From: Lytechinus variegatus
Lineage: Eukaryota; Echinodermata; Echinoidea; Temnopleuroida; Toxopneustidae
Length of the DNA stretch: 64,000 nucleotides
Direction: 5' to 3'
Assembly: GCF_018143015.1 (NCBI RefSeq)
Contig: NC_054748.1
Span: 12,948,967-13,012,966 of the forward strand
The notes under the pieces: model-generated
What the model was told of the DNA's origin: nothing
Database searches by the model: none
Seen by the model: only the letters and a program-made list of their open reading frames with translations
Program-made: the position numbers and the translations under genes
Shown here: in pieces, positions 42,989-52,792 of the stretch
Layout: the number at the start of each line of letters is the position of its first letter
Numbering within the stretch: position 1 is the first letter of the stretch

Positions 42989-43583
42989 ATGGTTAAACAA
43001 TATTGCCAAGATCTTCATATTACTCTTTCTTTCTCATCTTTCAAGCTCAGTTCTTTACTTTCTGTGAAAGACTCCATTCCCCAGGAGCTCCGTGCTCGTG
43101 TCATATATCAATTTACATGTGCGAGATGTAAAGCTCGCTATATTGGTCAAACCAAGCGTCATTATAAGACACGAGTACAGGAGCATCTGGGGAAGGACAA
43201 AAACTCCCATGTCTGGAGACACTTGCAATCGTCACCCCAGTGCTTGTTAGAATGCAACACCCATTGTTTCAAAATTCTCAATACTGCTCAAACAGATTTT
43301 CAACTAAAAATAAAAGAAGGGCTTTTCATCAAATGGAAACAACCTCAACTAAACCAACAGGTGTACAATTACCAAATAATGTTATCCATTTAATTTAAAC
43401 CCACCCCTATCTGATAAATCCATAGACTTTGTAACTTTTTACTTCATTCCTTTCAACAATTGCATTCCTTGTAATCCTGTGTAACTACATTCTTGAAATT
43501 TTTACTTGACATCTCAACTGTATAAATACCAATGACTCTGTTAATAATTTTCAGGCTGAGGATGAGGTGCGACACCTCGAAAC
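42989..43583 (+). pseudogene. Direct 3' fragment of the Penelope-like element
   Basis: Starts inside the ORF at IMVKQYCQDLH and continues through the GIY-YIG domain (frame 42989-43393) to the unit boundary. It also ends KWKQPQLNQQ..LSI. The 8 bases before it (ctcgtgtc, 42981-42988), with the next two, repeat a 10-base word found about 110 bases downstream in the element, as expected from template switching. Confidence 0.9.
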
Positions 43584-43594
43584 ATGTTCCGTTT
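43556..43594 (+). ncRNA. Hammerhead-ribozyme-like motif before unit A
   Basis: CTGAGGA matches the conserved CUGANGA box. Stem II is GAGGTG-CGA-CACCTC, with one unpaired U before it. GAAAC follows, then a 7-base loop and GTTT, giving a minimal stem III (A-U, C-G) with cleavage expected after the GUU/GUUU region, i.e. at the unit boundary. The ORF start (43584) lies inside the stem III loop. Penelope-like elements are known to carry hammerheads at their repeats. Stem I is poorly defined: TTAATAA upstream could pair with TTATTAA downstream. Confidence 0.6.
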
Positions 43595-46007
43595 ATTAAA
43601 ATGTTATGTTCTATTCTTTATTTTTGTCTTCAATTTAGTATCGTGTCGTTCTTTTGGAAGTATCATATTTGATTTGACACGAAAATATAGCAGTCTAATT
43701 ACCACAGCAGAGTTACGGAAATATGAGAAAATCTCTATCAAATTAAAGAAAGCTGAACTGGACATTAATTTTCTCAACAACTGTCAAAGTTTCAATGTCT
43801 TCCCAAGATTTGTGAGAGTTCATCTGCCCAATGTTAACCAACAGGATGTGTACGCGATCCATAAGAGACTTCTTCGCAGTGCTATTACAAAACGGAAACG
43901 AGAAAAGAACAGATTGGAACGGGAAAAAAAGGAAAAAGAGAAACATTTACGGAACACTTTGACTGGTTTTGACTGGCAAATTCTTCGGCGAGCTGTTACA
44001 AGAAATGTCACGAAATGCGAGGCTACAGTCATTGAAGGGCACACTAAGAAACTACAGAATTTAACTAGAAACACAATACTTCCATTCACACCGGACGACA
44101 CAGTTTTGAATCTATCCAGCACCAATCTACGGGATGAAGAACTTAATCTACTGAAAAATGGATTGTTCTTTTCAATCAAACCCCCTAAGTCTTGGATCAG
44201 CAAAGCAGATGTCTTCACAACTTTTGAGCTAATTCAACGAGCTTTTCATGACAAGTTGATTGACCGCAAAAATTACCCCAGAGTGAAAGTAGAATTATCA
44301 TATCTAGCTAATGAATATGTAAGCAGCTATCAACCTTCACACAGTGATTTACATAATTTCAGGATACTTAAGAAACTAAGGAGCAATATACAGATTGTTA
44401 TTCTCAAACCTGACAAAGGGAACGGTGTTGTTATCTTAGATAGGAGTGTATATAATAATGCTATATCTTTATTGCTTGGTGACAAAAGAAAATTCAACAA
44501 ACTTAATAAAGATCCCACCTTGACAAGGGAACGTTCTCTTCAACGATTCCTATGCAAACTTAAGAAAAAGGGGGCATTTGATGGTTCTACTTACAATATA
44601 TACCCAGGAGGTTCAAAACCAGCAGGAATATACGGGCTACCGAAAACACATAAAATCAACAATAACAATGATGTGCCACCTTTTCGGCCTATAGTATCAT
44701 CTATTGGGACGTACAATTATAATTTGGCTAAGTATTTGGGATCACTCCTCACACCTCATATACCTGATGAATTCTGTACACAAGATTCATTTTCTTTTAT
44801 AGAGGAGCTTAAAACCAAGAACCTACAAGGAAAGTTTTTAGTGTCATTTGATGTCACTAGTTTATTCACAAATATTCCTTTAGATGAGACTATTGAACTT
44901 GCTGCTGATACTATTCTGAAGTATAACAATGATGTATGTTTTAGTAAAGATGAACTGATTGAATTGTTCAAATATGCTACCAAACAGACCCATTTCCTAT
45001 TCAATGGTGAAATGTATGACCAGGTTGATGGAGTTGCTATGGGCTCTCCTCTTGCCCCTACACTGGCAAACCTATTTATGGGTCATCATGAAAAGAAATG
45101 GTTGGAAGAGTTTGAAGGACCCAATGTTCCATTCTATCGCAGATATGTAGACGATGTGTTTTGTATTTTTAACAATGAAGATGAGGTTCAAACCTTTCAT
45201 GACTATTTGAACTCCAGGCATCCCAATATAAATTTCACTGTTGAAAAGGAAGAACGTGGACAGTTGCCCTTTTTAGATATTTTAATCAACAATAGCACAG
45301 ATGTTTATACTACTTCAGTCTTTCATAAGAAGAATTACACTGGGTTGTATACAAATTTTCTTAGCTTCACTTGTTACAAATACAAAACTGGATTGATTAG
45401 AACATTGATAGATAGGGCTTACAAAATTTGCAGTCACTCTCATCTCTTTGATACTTGTATCGAGAATTTGAAAGAAGTGTTGAACAGAAACATGTACCCA
45501 AGTTGGTTAATCGAAAGGTCATTGAACCAATACATTCAAAACATCCAAAACCCAAACAATGGTCAGGAGAAAAAGACTACAAGATTTTTTAAGTTACCAT
45601 ATATTGGTAAAGCATCAAAGGAACTTGAAAAGAGAATCAACATTATGGTTAAACAATATTGCCAAGATCTTCATATTACTCTTTCTTTCTCATCTTTCAA
45701 GCTCAGTTCTTTACTTTCTGTGAAAGACTCCATTCCCCAGGAGCTCCGTGCTCGTGTCATATATCAATTTACATGTGCGAGATGTAAAGCTCGCTATATT
45801 GGTCAAACCAAGCGTCATTATAAGACACGAGTACAGGAGCATCTGGGGAAGGACAAAAACTCCCATGTCTGGAGACACTTGCAATCGTCACCCCAGTGCT
45901 TGTTAGAATGCAACACCCATTGTTTCAAAATTCTCAATACTGCTCAAACAGATTTTCAACTAAAAATAAAAGAAGGGCTTTTCATCAAATGGAAACAACT
46001 CAACTAA
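43584..46007 (+). CDS. Penelope-like RT plus GIY-YIG endonuclease, unit A (807 aa)
   Basis: Single ORF, no intron. Residues 1-22 form a hydrophobic, signal-like stretch (MFRLLKCYVLFFIFVFNLVS). Residues 90-125 are a Lys/Arg/Glu-rich helix. The reverse transcriptase spans about 260-570: LKPDKGNGVVILD, GLPKTHK, FRPIVSSIG, motif A with D423 (SFDVTSLFTNIP), motif B (AMGSPLAPTLANLF, about 485-498), motif C YVDD (521-524) and PFLDILI (562-568). The GIY-YIG nuclease is at about 724-800: VIYQFTC, CKARYIGQTKR with YIG at 738-740, R749, and E797 in KIKEGLFIKW. Relative to the two fragments, a one-base loss ends the protein at KWKQLN and removes the conserved P-x-L-N tail. This family copies RNA into DNA at a nuclease-made nick. 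Confidence 0.95.
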   Translation: MFRLLKCYVLFFIFVFNLVSCRSFGSIIFDLTRKYSSLITTAELRKYEKISIKLKKAELDINFLNNCQSFNVFPRFVRVHLPNVNQQDVYAIHKRLLRSAITKRKREKNRLEREKKEKEKHLRNTLTGFDWQILRRAVTRNVTKCEATVIEGHTKKLQNLTRNTILPFTPDDTVLNLSSTNLRDEELNLLKNGLFFSIKPPKSWISKADVFTTFELIQRAFHDKLIDRKNYPRVKVELSYLANEYVSSYQPSHSDLHNFRILKKLRSNIQIVILKPDKGNGVVILDRSVYNNAISLLLGDKRKFNKLNKDPTLTRERSLQRFLCKLKKKGAFDGSTYNIYPGGSKPAGIYGLPKTHKINNNNDVPPFRPIVSSIGTYNYNLAKYLGSLLTPHIPDEFCTQDSFSFIEELKTKNLQGKFLVSFDVTSLFTNIPLDETIELAADTILKYNNDVCFSKDELIELFKYATKQTHFLFNGEMYDQVDGVAMGSPLAPTLANLFMGHHEKKWLEEFEGPNVPFYRRYVDDVFCIFNNEDEVQTFHDYLNSRHPNINFTVEKEERGQLPFLDILINNSTDVYTTSVFHKKNYTGLYTNFLSFTCYKYKTGLIRTLIDRAYKICSHSHLFDTCIENLKEVLNRNMYPSWLIERSLNQYIQNIQNPNNGQEKKTTRFFKLPYIGKASKELEKRINIMVKQYCQDLHITLSFSSFKLSSLLSVKDSIPQELRARVIYQFTCARCKARYIGQTKRHYKTRVQEHLGKDKNSHVWRHLQSSPQCLLECNTHCFKILNTAQTDFQLKIKEGLFIKWKQLN

Positions 46008-46210
46008 ACCAACAGGTGTACAATTACCAAATAATGTTATCCATTTAATTTAAACCGACCCCTATCTGATAAATCCATAGACTTTGTAACTTTTTACTTC
46101 ATTCCATTCAACAATTCCATTCCTTGTAATCCTGTGTAACTACATTCTTGAAATTTTTACTTGACATCTCAACTGTATAAATACCAATGACTCTGTTAAT
46201 AATTTTCAGG

Positions 46211-46249
46211 CTGAGGATGAGGTGCGACACCTCGAAACATGTTCCGTTT
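46211..46249 (+). ncRNA. Hammerhead-ribozyme-like motif between units A and B
   Basis: Identical core to that at 43556, placed at the junction so that self-cleavage would release unit-length 2655-nt RNA. Confidence 0.6.
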
Positions 46250-48662
46250 ATTAAAATGTTATGTTCTATTCTTTATTTTTGTCTTCAATTTAGTATCGTG
46301 TCGTTCTTTTGGAAGTATCATATTTGATTTGACACGAAAATATAGCAGTCTAATTACCACAGCAGAGTTACGGAAATATGAGAAAATCTCTATCAAATTA
46401 AAGAAAGCTGAACTGGACATTAATTTTCTCAACAACTGTCAAAGTTTCAATGTCTTCCCAAGATTTGTGAGAGTTCATCTGCCCAATGTTAACCAACAGG
46501 ATGTGTACGCGATCCATAAGAGACTTCTTCGCAGTGCTATTACAAAACGGAAACGAGAAAAGAACAGATTGGAACGGGAAAAAAAGGAAAAAGAGAAACA
46601 TTTACCGAACACTTTGACTGGTTTTGACTGGCAAATTCTTCGGCGAGCTGTTACAAGAAATGTCACGAAATGCGTGGCTACGGTCATTGAAGGGCACACT
46701 AAGAAACTACAGAATTTAACTAGAAACACAATACTTCCATTCACACCGGACGACACAGTTTTGAATCTATCCAGCACCAATCTACGGGATGAAGAACTTA
46801 ATCTACTGAAAAATGGATTGTTCTTTTCAATCAAACCCCCTAAGTCTTGGATCAGCAAAGCAGATGTCTTCACAACTTTTGAGCTAATTCAACGAGCTTT
46901 TCATGACAAGTTGATTGACCGCAAAGATGACCCCAGAGTGAAAGCAGAATTATCATATCTAGCTAATGAATATGTAAGCAGCTATCAACCTTCACACAGT
47001 GATTTACATAATTTCAGGATACTTAAGAAACTAAGGAGCAATATACAGATTGTTATTCTCAAACCTGACAAAGGGAACGGTGTTGTTATCTTAGATAGGA
47101 GTGTATATAATAATGCTATATCTTTATTGCTTGGTGACAAAAGAAAATTCAACAAACTTAATAAAGATCCCACCTTGACAAGGGAACGTTCTCTTCAACG
47201 ATTCCTATGCAAACTTAAGAAAAAGGGGGCATTTGATGGTTCCACTTACAATATATACCCAGGAGGTTCAAAACCAGCAGGAATATACGGGCTACCGAAA
47301 ACACATAAAATCAACAATAACAATGATGTGCCACCTTTTCGGCCTATAGTATCATCTATTGGGACGTACAATTATAATTTGGCTAAGTATTTGGGATCAC
47401 TCCTCACACCTCATATACCTGATGAATTCTGTACACAAGATTCATTTTCTTTTATAGAGGAGCTTAAAACCAAGAACCTACAAGGAAAGTTTTTAGTGTC
47501 ATTTGATGTCACTAGTTTATTCACAAATATTCCTTTAGATGAGACTATTGAACTTGCTGCTGATACTATTCTGAAGTATAACAATGATGTATGTTTTAGT
47601 AAAGATGAACTGATTGAATTGTTCAAATATGCTACCAAACAGACCCATTTCCTATTCAATGGTGAAATGTATGACCAGGTTGATGGAGTTGCTATGGGCT
47701 CTCCTCTTGCCCCTACACTGGCAAACCTATTTATGGGTCATCATGAAAAGAAATGGTTGGAAGAGTTTGAAGGACCCAATGTTCCATTCTATCGCAGATA
47801 TGTAGACGATGTGTTTTGTATTTTTAACAATGAAGATGAGGTTCAAACCTTTCATGACTATTTGAACTCCAGGCATCCCAATATAAATTTCACTGTTGAA
47901 AAGGAAGAACGTGGACAGTTGCCCTTTTTAGATATTTTAATCAACAATAGCACAGATGTTTATACTACTTCAGTCTTTCATAAGAAGAATTACACTGGGT
48001 TGTATACAAATTTTCTTAGCTTCACTTGTTACAAATACAAAACTGGATTGATTAGAACATTGATAGATAGGGCTTACAAAATTTGCAGTCACTCTCATCT
48101 CTTTGATACTTGTATCGAGAATTTGAAGAAAGTGTTGAACAGAAACATGTACCCACGTTGGTTAATCGAAAGGTCATTGAACCAATACATTCAAAACATC
48201 CAAAACCCAAACAATGGTCAGGAGAAAAAGACTACAAGATTTTTTAAGCTACCATATATTGGTAAAGCATCAAAGGAACTTGAAAAGAGAATCAACATTA
48301 TGGTTAAACAATATTGCCAAGATCTTCATATTACTCTTTCTTTCTCATCTTTCAAGCTCAGTTCTTTACTTTCTGTGAAAGACTCCATTCCCCAGGAGCT
48401 CCGTGCTCGTGTCATATATCAATTTACATGTGCGAGATGTAAAGCTCGCTATATTGGTCAAACCAAGCGTCATTATAAGACACGAGTACAGGAGCATCTG
48501 GGGAAGGACAAAAACTCCCATGTCTGGAGACACTTGCAATCGTCACCCCAGTGCTTGTTAGAATGCAACACCCATTGTTTCAAAATTCTCAATACTGCTC
48601 AAACAGATTTTCAACTAAAAATAAAAGAAGGGCTTTTCATCAAATGGAAACAACTCAACTAA
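46239..48662 (+). CDS. Penelope-like RT plus GIY-YIG endonuclease, unit B (807 aa)
   Basis: Same length and domain layout as unit A, with all RT and nuclease motifs intact, and the same one-base deletion ending it at KWKQLN. Differences from unit A are few: HLPNT for HLRNT, KCVAT for KCEAT, RKDDPRVKAE for RKNYPRVKVE, LKKVL for LKEVL and PRWL for PSWL. Residues DD and A at 230-236 may be the ancestral state, which would make unit A slightly more decayed; this needs other copies to judge. The 232 bases between the ORF of unit A and this start carry the 3' UTR and hammerhead-like motif. Confidence 0.95.
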   Translation: MFRLLKCYVLFFIFVFNLVSCRSFGSIIFDLTRKYSSLITTAELRKYEKISIKLKKAELDINFLNNCQSFNVFPRFVRVHLPNVNQQDVYAIHKRLLRSAITKRKREKNRLEREKKEKEKHLPNTLTGFDWQILRRAVTRNVTKCVATVIEGHTKKLQNLTRNTILPFTPDDTVLNLSSTNLRDEELNLLKNGLFFSIKPPKSWISKADVFTTFELIQRAFHDKLIDRKDDPRVKAELSYLANEYVSSYQPSHSDLHNFRILKKLRSNIQIVILKPDKGNGVVILDRSVYNNAISLLLGDKRKFNKLNKDPTLTRERSLQRFLCKLKKKGAFDGSTYNIYPGGSKPAGIYGLPKTHKINNNNDVPPFRPIVSSIGTYNYNLAKYLGSLLTPHIPDEFCTQDSFSFIEELKTKNLQGKFLVSFDVTSLFTNIPLDETIELAADTILKYNNDVCFSKDELIELFKYATKQTHFLFNGEMYDQVDGVAMGSPLAPTLANLFMGHHEKKWLEEFEGPNVPFYRRYVDDVFCIFNNEDEVQTFHDYLNSRHPNINFTVEKEERGQLPFLDILINNSTDVYTTSVFHKKNYTGLYTNFLSFTCYKYKTGLIRTLIDRAYKICSHSHLFDTCIENLKKVLNRNMYPRWLIERSLNQYIQNIQNPNNGQEKKTTRFFKLPYIGKASKELEKRINIMVKQYCQDLHITLSFSSFKLSSLLSVKDSIPQELRARVIYQFTCARCKARYIGQTKRHYKTRVQEHLGKDKNSHVWRHLQSSPQCLLECNTHCFKILNTAQTDFQLKIKEGLFIKWKQLN

Positions 48663-48865
48663 ACCAACAGGTGTACAATTACCAAATAATGTTATCCATT
48701 TAATTTAAACCGACCCCTATCTGATAAATCCATAGACTTTGTAACTTTTTACTTCATTCCATTCAACAATTGCATTCCTTGTAATCCTGTGTAACTACAT
48801 TCTTGAAATTTTTACTTGACATCTCAACTGTATAAATACCAATGACTCTGTTAATAATTTTCAGG

Positions 48866-48904
48866 CTGAGGATGAGGTGCGACACCTCGAAACATGTTCC
48901 GTTT
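48866..48904 (+). ncRNA. Hammerhead-ribozyme-like motif after unit B
   Basis: Identical core to the upstream copies; followed by the truncated next unit. Confidence 0.6.
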
Positions 48905-48972
48905 ATTAAAATGTTATGTTCTATTCTTTATTTTTTTCTTCATATTAGTATCGTGTCGTTGTTTTGGAAGTA
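48894..48972 (+). pseudogene. Truncated start of a further Penelope-like unit
   Basis: Repeats the first 79 or so bases of the unit (ATGTTCCGTTTATTAAAATG onward) before stopping at the target duplication. A run of T and a few changes separate it from units A and B. Confidence 0.85.
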
Positions 48973-48984
48973 TGATATAATTGA
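48973..48984. repeat. Target-site duplication, right
   Basis: TGATATAATTGA, identical to 42247-42258. Confidence 0.8.
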
Positions 48985-49539
48985 GTGACTTAAGTTGACA
49001 ATGCTAACGATTAACCTCCGTAACATTGATATGCAGTGCTTTAGTTAATCCGTTCAGTACTTCAAATTGACGCAACGGCGTCAATTTGTTGCCACATTCT
49101 CATACAAAAATGATACTTTCACAATATGCATCTTTTAACCCATTATGTATAGACTTAATTTCCCCCAAACGATTGGTGCGTTTTTCTGGCAATGACCAAA
49201 TGATAGGCTTTTAATAACCATATAATATCGAAAGCTAATTTATCTCAGATCCACGCAAGCACACACATAAATTATTGTAATATTCTATTATTACAATATT
49301 TTATTGTAATAGCAATAATATTTCAGCACACACAGTTTTATAATGAGCTCCGCTGAAATAGCGCAATTTTGGGGAAAATGCTGATAATGGTCAATGTTGT
49401 AACGTAGTTATAAAATTGTATCATGTCCTTTTTCCACGATCATTGATTTTATGTCAATATGGTACGTAGTTATAGAATTGTATTATGTCCTTTTTCAAGA
49501 TCATTTGATATTATGTTGGCAAGCAAATATCACGAGGGG
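48985..49539. other. Intergenic DNA, nothing recognised
   Basis: AT-rich. A short duplicated phrase ('gtagttatagaattgta(t/c)tatgtcctttttc') occurs at about 49403 and 49467. No gene seen. Confidence 0.4.
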
Positions 49540-49850
49540 CTTCCCTTTTGTAGTCCTGGGCCGGGACTACAAAGAGTTACGATTGATCCAATCAATCGCA
49601 ACTATCATGGCCAGCAACATCATGTATTATGCATGTTTGTTCAAAATATTTTCTATGATGTATATTCATGCATTCATTGTTTTCTATGATGTATATTCAT
49701 GCATTCATTGTTTACTTGAAAATTCAGTATGCTTCTCTTGGTTACATTTTGCAAATTTCCTGTAGAAGAAATTATGAAACTGATGGATTTCCATAGATTT
49801 ATGATTGATTGGATCAATCGTAACTCTTTGTAAGACAGGGCCCTGGTCGG
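49540..49850. mobile_element. TIR-like element with 'gggccctg'-type ends
   Basis: 'agttacgattgatccaatcaatcg' type sequence at 49573 is repeated in inverse at about 49803 ('gattgattggatcaatcgtaac'), with 'cctgggccgggac' and 'cagggccctgg' outside. Inside is a tandem duplication of about 31 bases ('ttttctatgatgtatattca' onward, 49649-49711). Confidence 0.55.
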
Positions 49851-50554
49851 TGTTGCATAAAGATACACACGACTGGAACATTTCCTTAGCTCATAACTCA
49901 ATAATATAAGGATATGACAAAGCGTAAGAAAGGATCACCAGTCGTGCGTCACATAGACAGCTTACGAAACACCCACCAGAACTTAAAAAAATGAATAAGA
50001 AAATAGTAAATACTGATATTTCGCTTCTACAGTCGGTTCCGAAGGGTTAAAATCGGCACGCCAAATGGAATATCAAACCAATTCTTTGTCAGTAATTGGG
50101 ATGCTTTGTATTACTATAGATTTTCAAATGTATTATGGTTTAGTTTTCTACCCTTCCTCCCTAATTAAAATTTGACTACATACAAACAATTCTAGATTGT
50201 TAGTGACAAAAATAAATAAACCCTGAGGTAGATTCAGGATTTCATTGACGAGGGAGGGGGAGGGAGTAGTAAAGAAGGTTTGTTGATTTATAAAAAAAGG
50301 AAAATTAAGAGAAAGTTTATCCCAAAAGAAACCCAATGCCTAGCCCCAAAAATCTAGCACACACCCTTCCTCACACACATACATCCTCCACACAAATGAA
50401 TATAAAAAGACATGCTTTGGCTGGCTTCAAAACGTCTGCATACAACAGGGGTAATCTACTATTCACACATGAACTCAATTTATGAAGCAATCTACCACTG
50501 TGTAGTATTTTATTTGATATAAAAAATGAAAGACAGAGAGTTATATTGTATAAA

Positions 50555-50800
50555 TAAGACAGCTCCCACTGGAAAATTCTGGGTATTGATAACAATAGAG
50601 AAATTATAAAAACATAATCATATAATATTATTAACACATGCATTCACCTTCAGAACAGTATAAATATGAAGACAGCTCCAACTGGAAAATTCTGGGTATT
50701 CATTGTTATCAATGATAACATTATCTAATCAAAGATATAAAAAATATAATTGTATAATATAATTAACACAATGATTCACCTTTAGAACAACATTCAAATA
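50555..50800. repeat. Two-copy tandem duplication, about 115 bp
   Basis: 'acagctcccactggaaaattctgggtatt' type sequence starts near 50560 and again near 50672. Both copies continue to 'attcacctt.agaaca'. Confidence 0.7.
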
Positions 50801-51397
50801 CAGCTCCAGTAATGTTAACATGTAACTTCCCTAATGTCCTAATCACTTATCATATCATTCTTCAAATCAGCAACAAACGTTAATTTCTACATTAATTTGT
50901 CTTTAATTCTTTAATTTTGTTGAAGGTTACTTCAACAAAATTTTGTAGTTTAGACACAACAAGTGCCAATTTAAATTATACTAACAAGCTTTTAATGAAA
51001 AATTTACAATTATTTGCTGATTTGGAGACTGTAGTGATAGGCTTTTAATCAGGAATGGAAAAACATACTGCACTAGGAATAAAATCATTTGTTAAAACAT
51101 GTATCTTTCCAATCATGCGTGATTCCTAATATTCAGAACAAAGAAATAACTGCAAAAGACACTGTTTTAATCTTAAAGACATATTATCTATAGTATTGTA
51201 CAAAACAATGATTGGATTACTGTGTATGTCATACGTAATGATACTTTCAAATAGAAATCAACAAATTATAAGTAATATGGAATAGTAATAATAATGGATA
51301 TTTAGAGGAGCTAAAAACACCAAGTACCATAGTGCGTACAATGTTTGAATAATAATATAACATTTGCAATAATTTATATAATAAAAAGGAAAATTAA

Positions 51398-51560
51398 TTA
51401 TTGAGGGAAAAGGTATCTCTTAGGGGAAGATTTGAAGCCAAGAACACTGGAAGCATTTCTTATTGAAAGAGGGATAGCATTCCAAGTCTTGGCAGCTGCT
51501 ACAGCAAAACGTTTTTGGCAGAGGAGAGTTTTGACAAGGGTAATATGCTTTAGTACCTTA
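51398..51560 (-). pseudogene. 3' end of a non-LTR retrotransposon ORF2
   Basis: On the minus strand the frame reads QKRFAVAAAKTWNAIPLSIR, then NASSVLGFKSSPKRYLFPQ and a stop at 51400-51398. The pattern RF.VAAAK.WN.(I/L)P.SIRN.SS...FKS..K.YLF is the usual C-terminal end of CR1/Jockey-type LINE reverse transcriptase ORFs. Upstream sequence has decayed (NYNFRLVYGFKVLKH). A 5'-truncated relic. Confidence 0.75.
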
Positions 51561-52756
51561 AAACCGTACACTAGCCTAAAATTATAATTGATATGAACAT
51601 ATCAAGAACATGCCAATGACTAGAGATTTCATCAAAAGTCAGAAGTAACATTAAGGTATGGAAAGTAGAGTTTTTTGTTATTTCTGTGTAACACATCACA
51701 TATGCATTCACCTCGGATGTGCAATAAGAGAGCTAATGATTTGACATCCTGAGCTATTCTTGTGTATTTTGTGATATGAAGTCATTATCATTTTACATTT
51801 GAATACATGTGCTTGTGTATACAAAATATGCCCCTTGTTACAAAAGAGTAATAACTATGGGATCTTTAACATAAAAACAGTAAATCAATCATATTTTCAC
51901 ATTCTTTGAGCAGAAAACTCAATTATTGTACAATGAGATGAGTCCATTCTTCTTAATACATTTATGCCTACAATCGTTTTATTGAATTAATCTATATTCA
52001 TCCAGTTTTAATGGAATAATCTATATTCATCCAGTTTTAATGGAATTCCAGTATTTTAACCATTAAATTTACCCTATTTACTCTTTTTACGCCAAAGGAG
52101 CCCCTAATTTTAATCGACTAATAGATTTATGAAAAATGGATTTCATTCATTTATGACCATATCATTATCATATAAAGTGGGCATCCAAATAAAATAACAG
52201 TGGAAAAAGGAGAGTTATAAATTTACAAACCTTGATTAACTCAATGCACTAACATGTAGTACATTATCTCTATTAAAAAATAAGTATATATCATTCATTA
52301 ATCAATAAAAAGACTCGTATTGGTTTTTCTTTTTACGAAAATGAATATCTAAAATAATTGCATAGTACTGAATGTAAAGAAATAGTAAAAATATGTATTT
52401 GATGAGACAGAATGTAGACAAATCAATGTAATGATTAAAAAACATTCCTTCAAATAGATAAATAGGTAGATAGGTGTTGTACATTGAATAATATATATGC
52501 CATGAAAAAGGGGGAATTGAAATACAGTTAAGAAACAGACATCAGATGTAAAAAAAAAATATTATAAAAAGGAGAAATAAACAGTTAAATGTGTCATATG
52601 AGCCAAATGAAAAAAATGAAAATGATTGATGTTCTCATCTACACTACTCAAAATAAAAAGAACATTATTCTGTAAAACATCGATATATAGCTCCTTTCTA
52701 TTTGGTATGTCCAGTTGTCATGTTGGTTCTCTGTTAGAAAGTTAACTTTGCATCAA

Positions 52757-52792
52757 TTAAAAGTAGACAGGATTTCGCTCCACTCCGTTTTC
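52757..52792 (-). CDS. Gene 3, terminal exon
   Basis: ENGVERNPVYF then TAA; acceptor ccattacag. The last residues form an NPxY motif. Confidence 0.8.
   Translation of the reverse strand, partial: ENGVERNPVYF

Larger units (their letters stand above)
42259..48972. mobile_element. Penelope-like retroelement composite, 6.7 kb
   Basis: Order: inverted 3' fragment (42259-42980), 8-base filler, direct 3' fragment (42989-43583), full unit A (43584-46238), full unit B (46239-48893), and a stub of the next unit start (48894-48972). Both outer edges are flanked by TGATATAATTGA (42247-42258 and 48973-48984), so the whole structure behaves as one insertion with a 12-bp duplication. Units A and B are both 2655 bp and differ at only about a dozen positions, so insertion is recent. 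Partial repeats plus an inverted piece at one end are the usual form of Penelope-like insertions. Confidence 0.93.

Noticed and set aside
43820..44218. Minus-strand frames inside the Penelope-like ORFs (also 46475-46873)
   Set aside because: Antisense shadows of the RT ORF, repeated because the units are near-identical.
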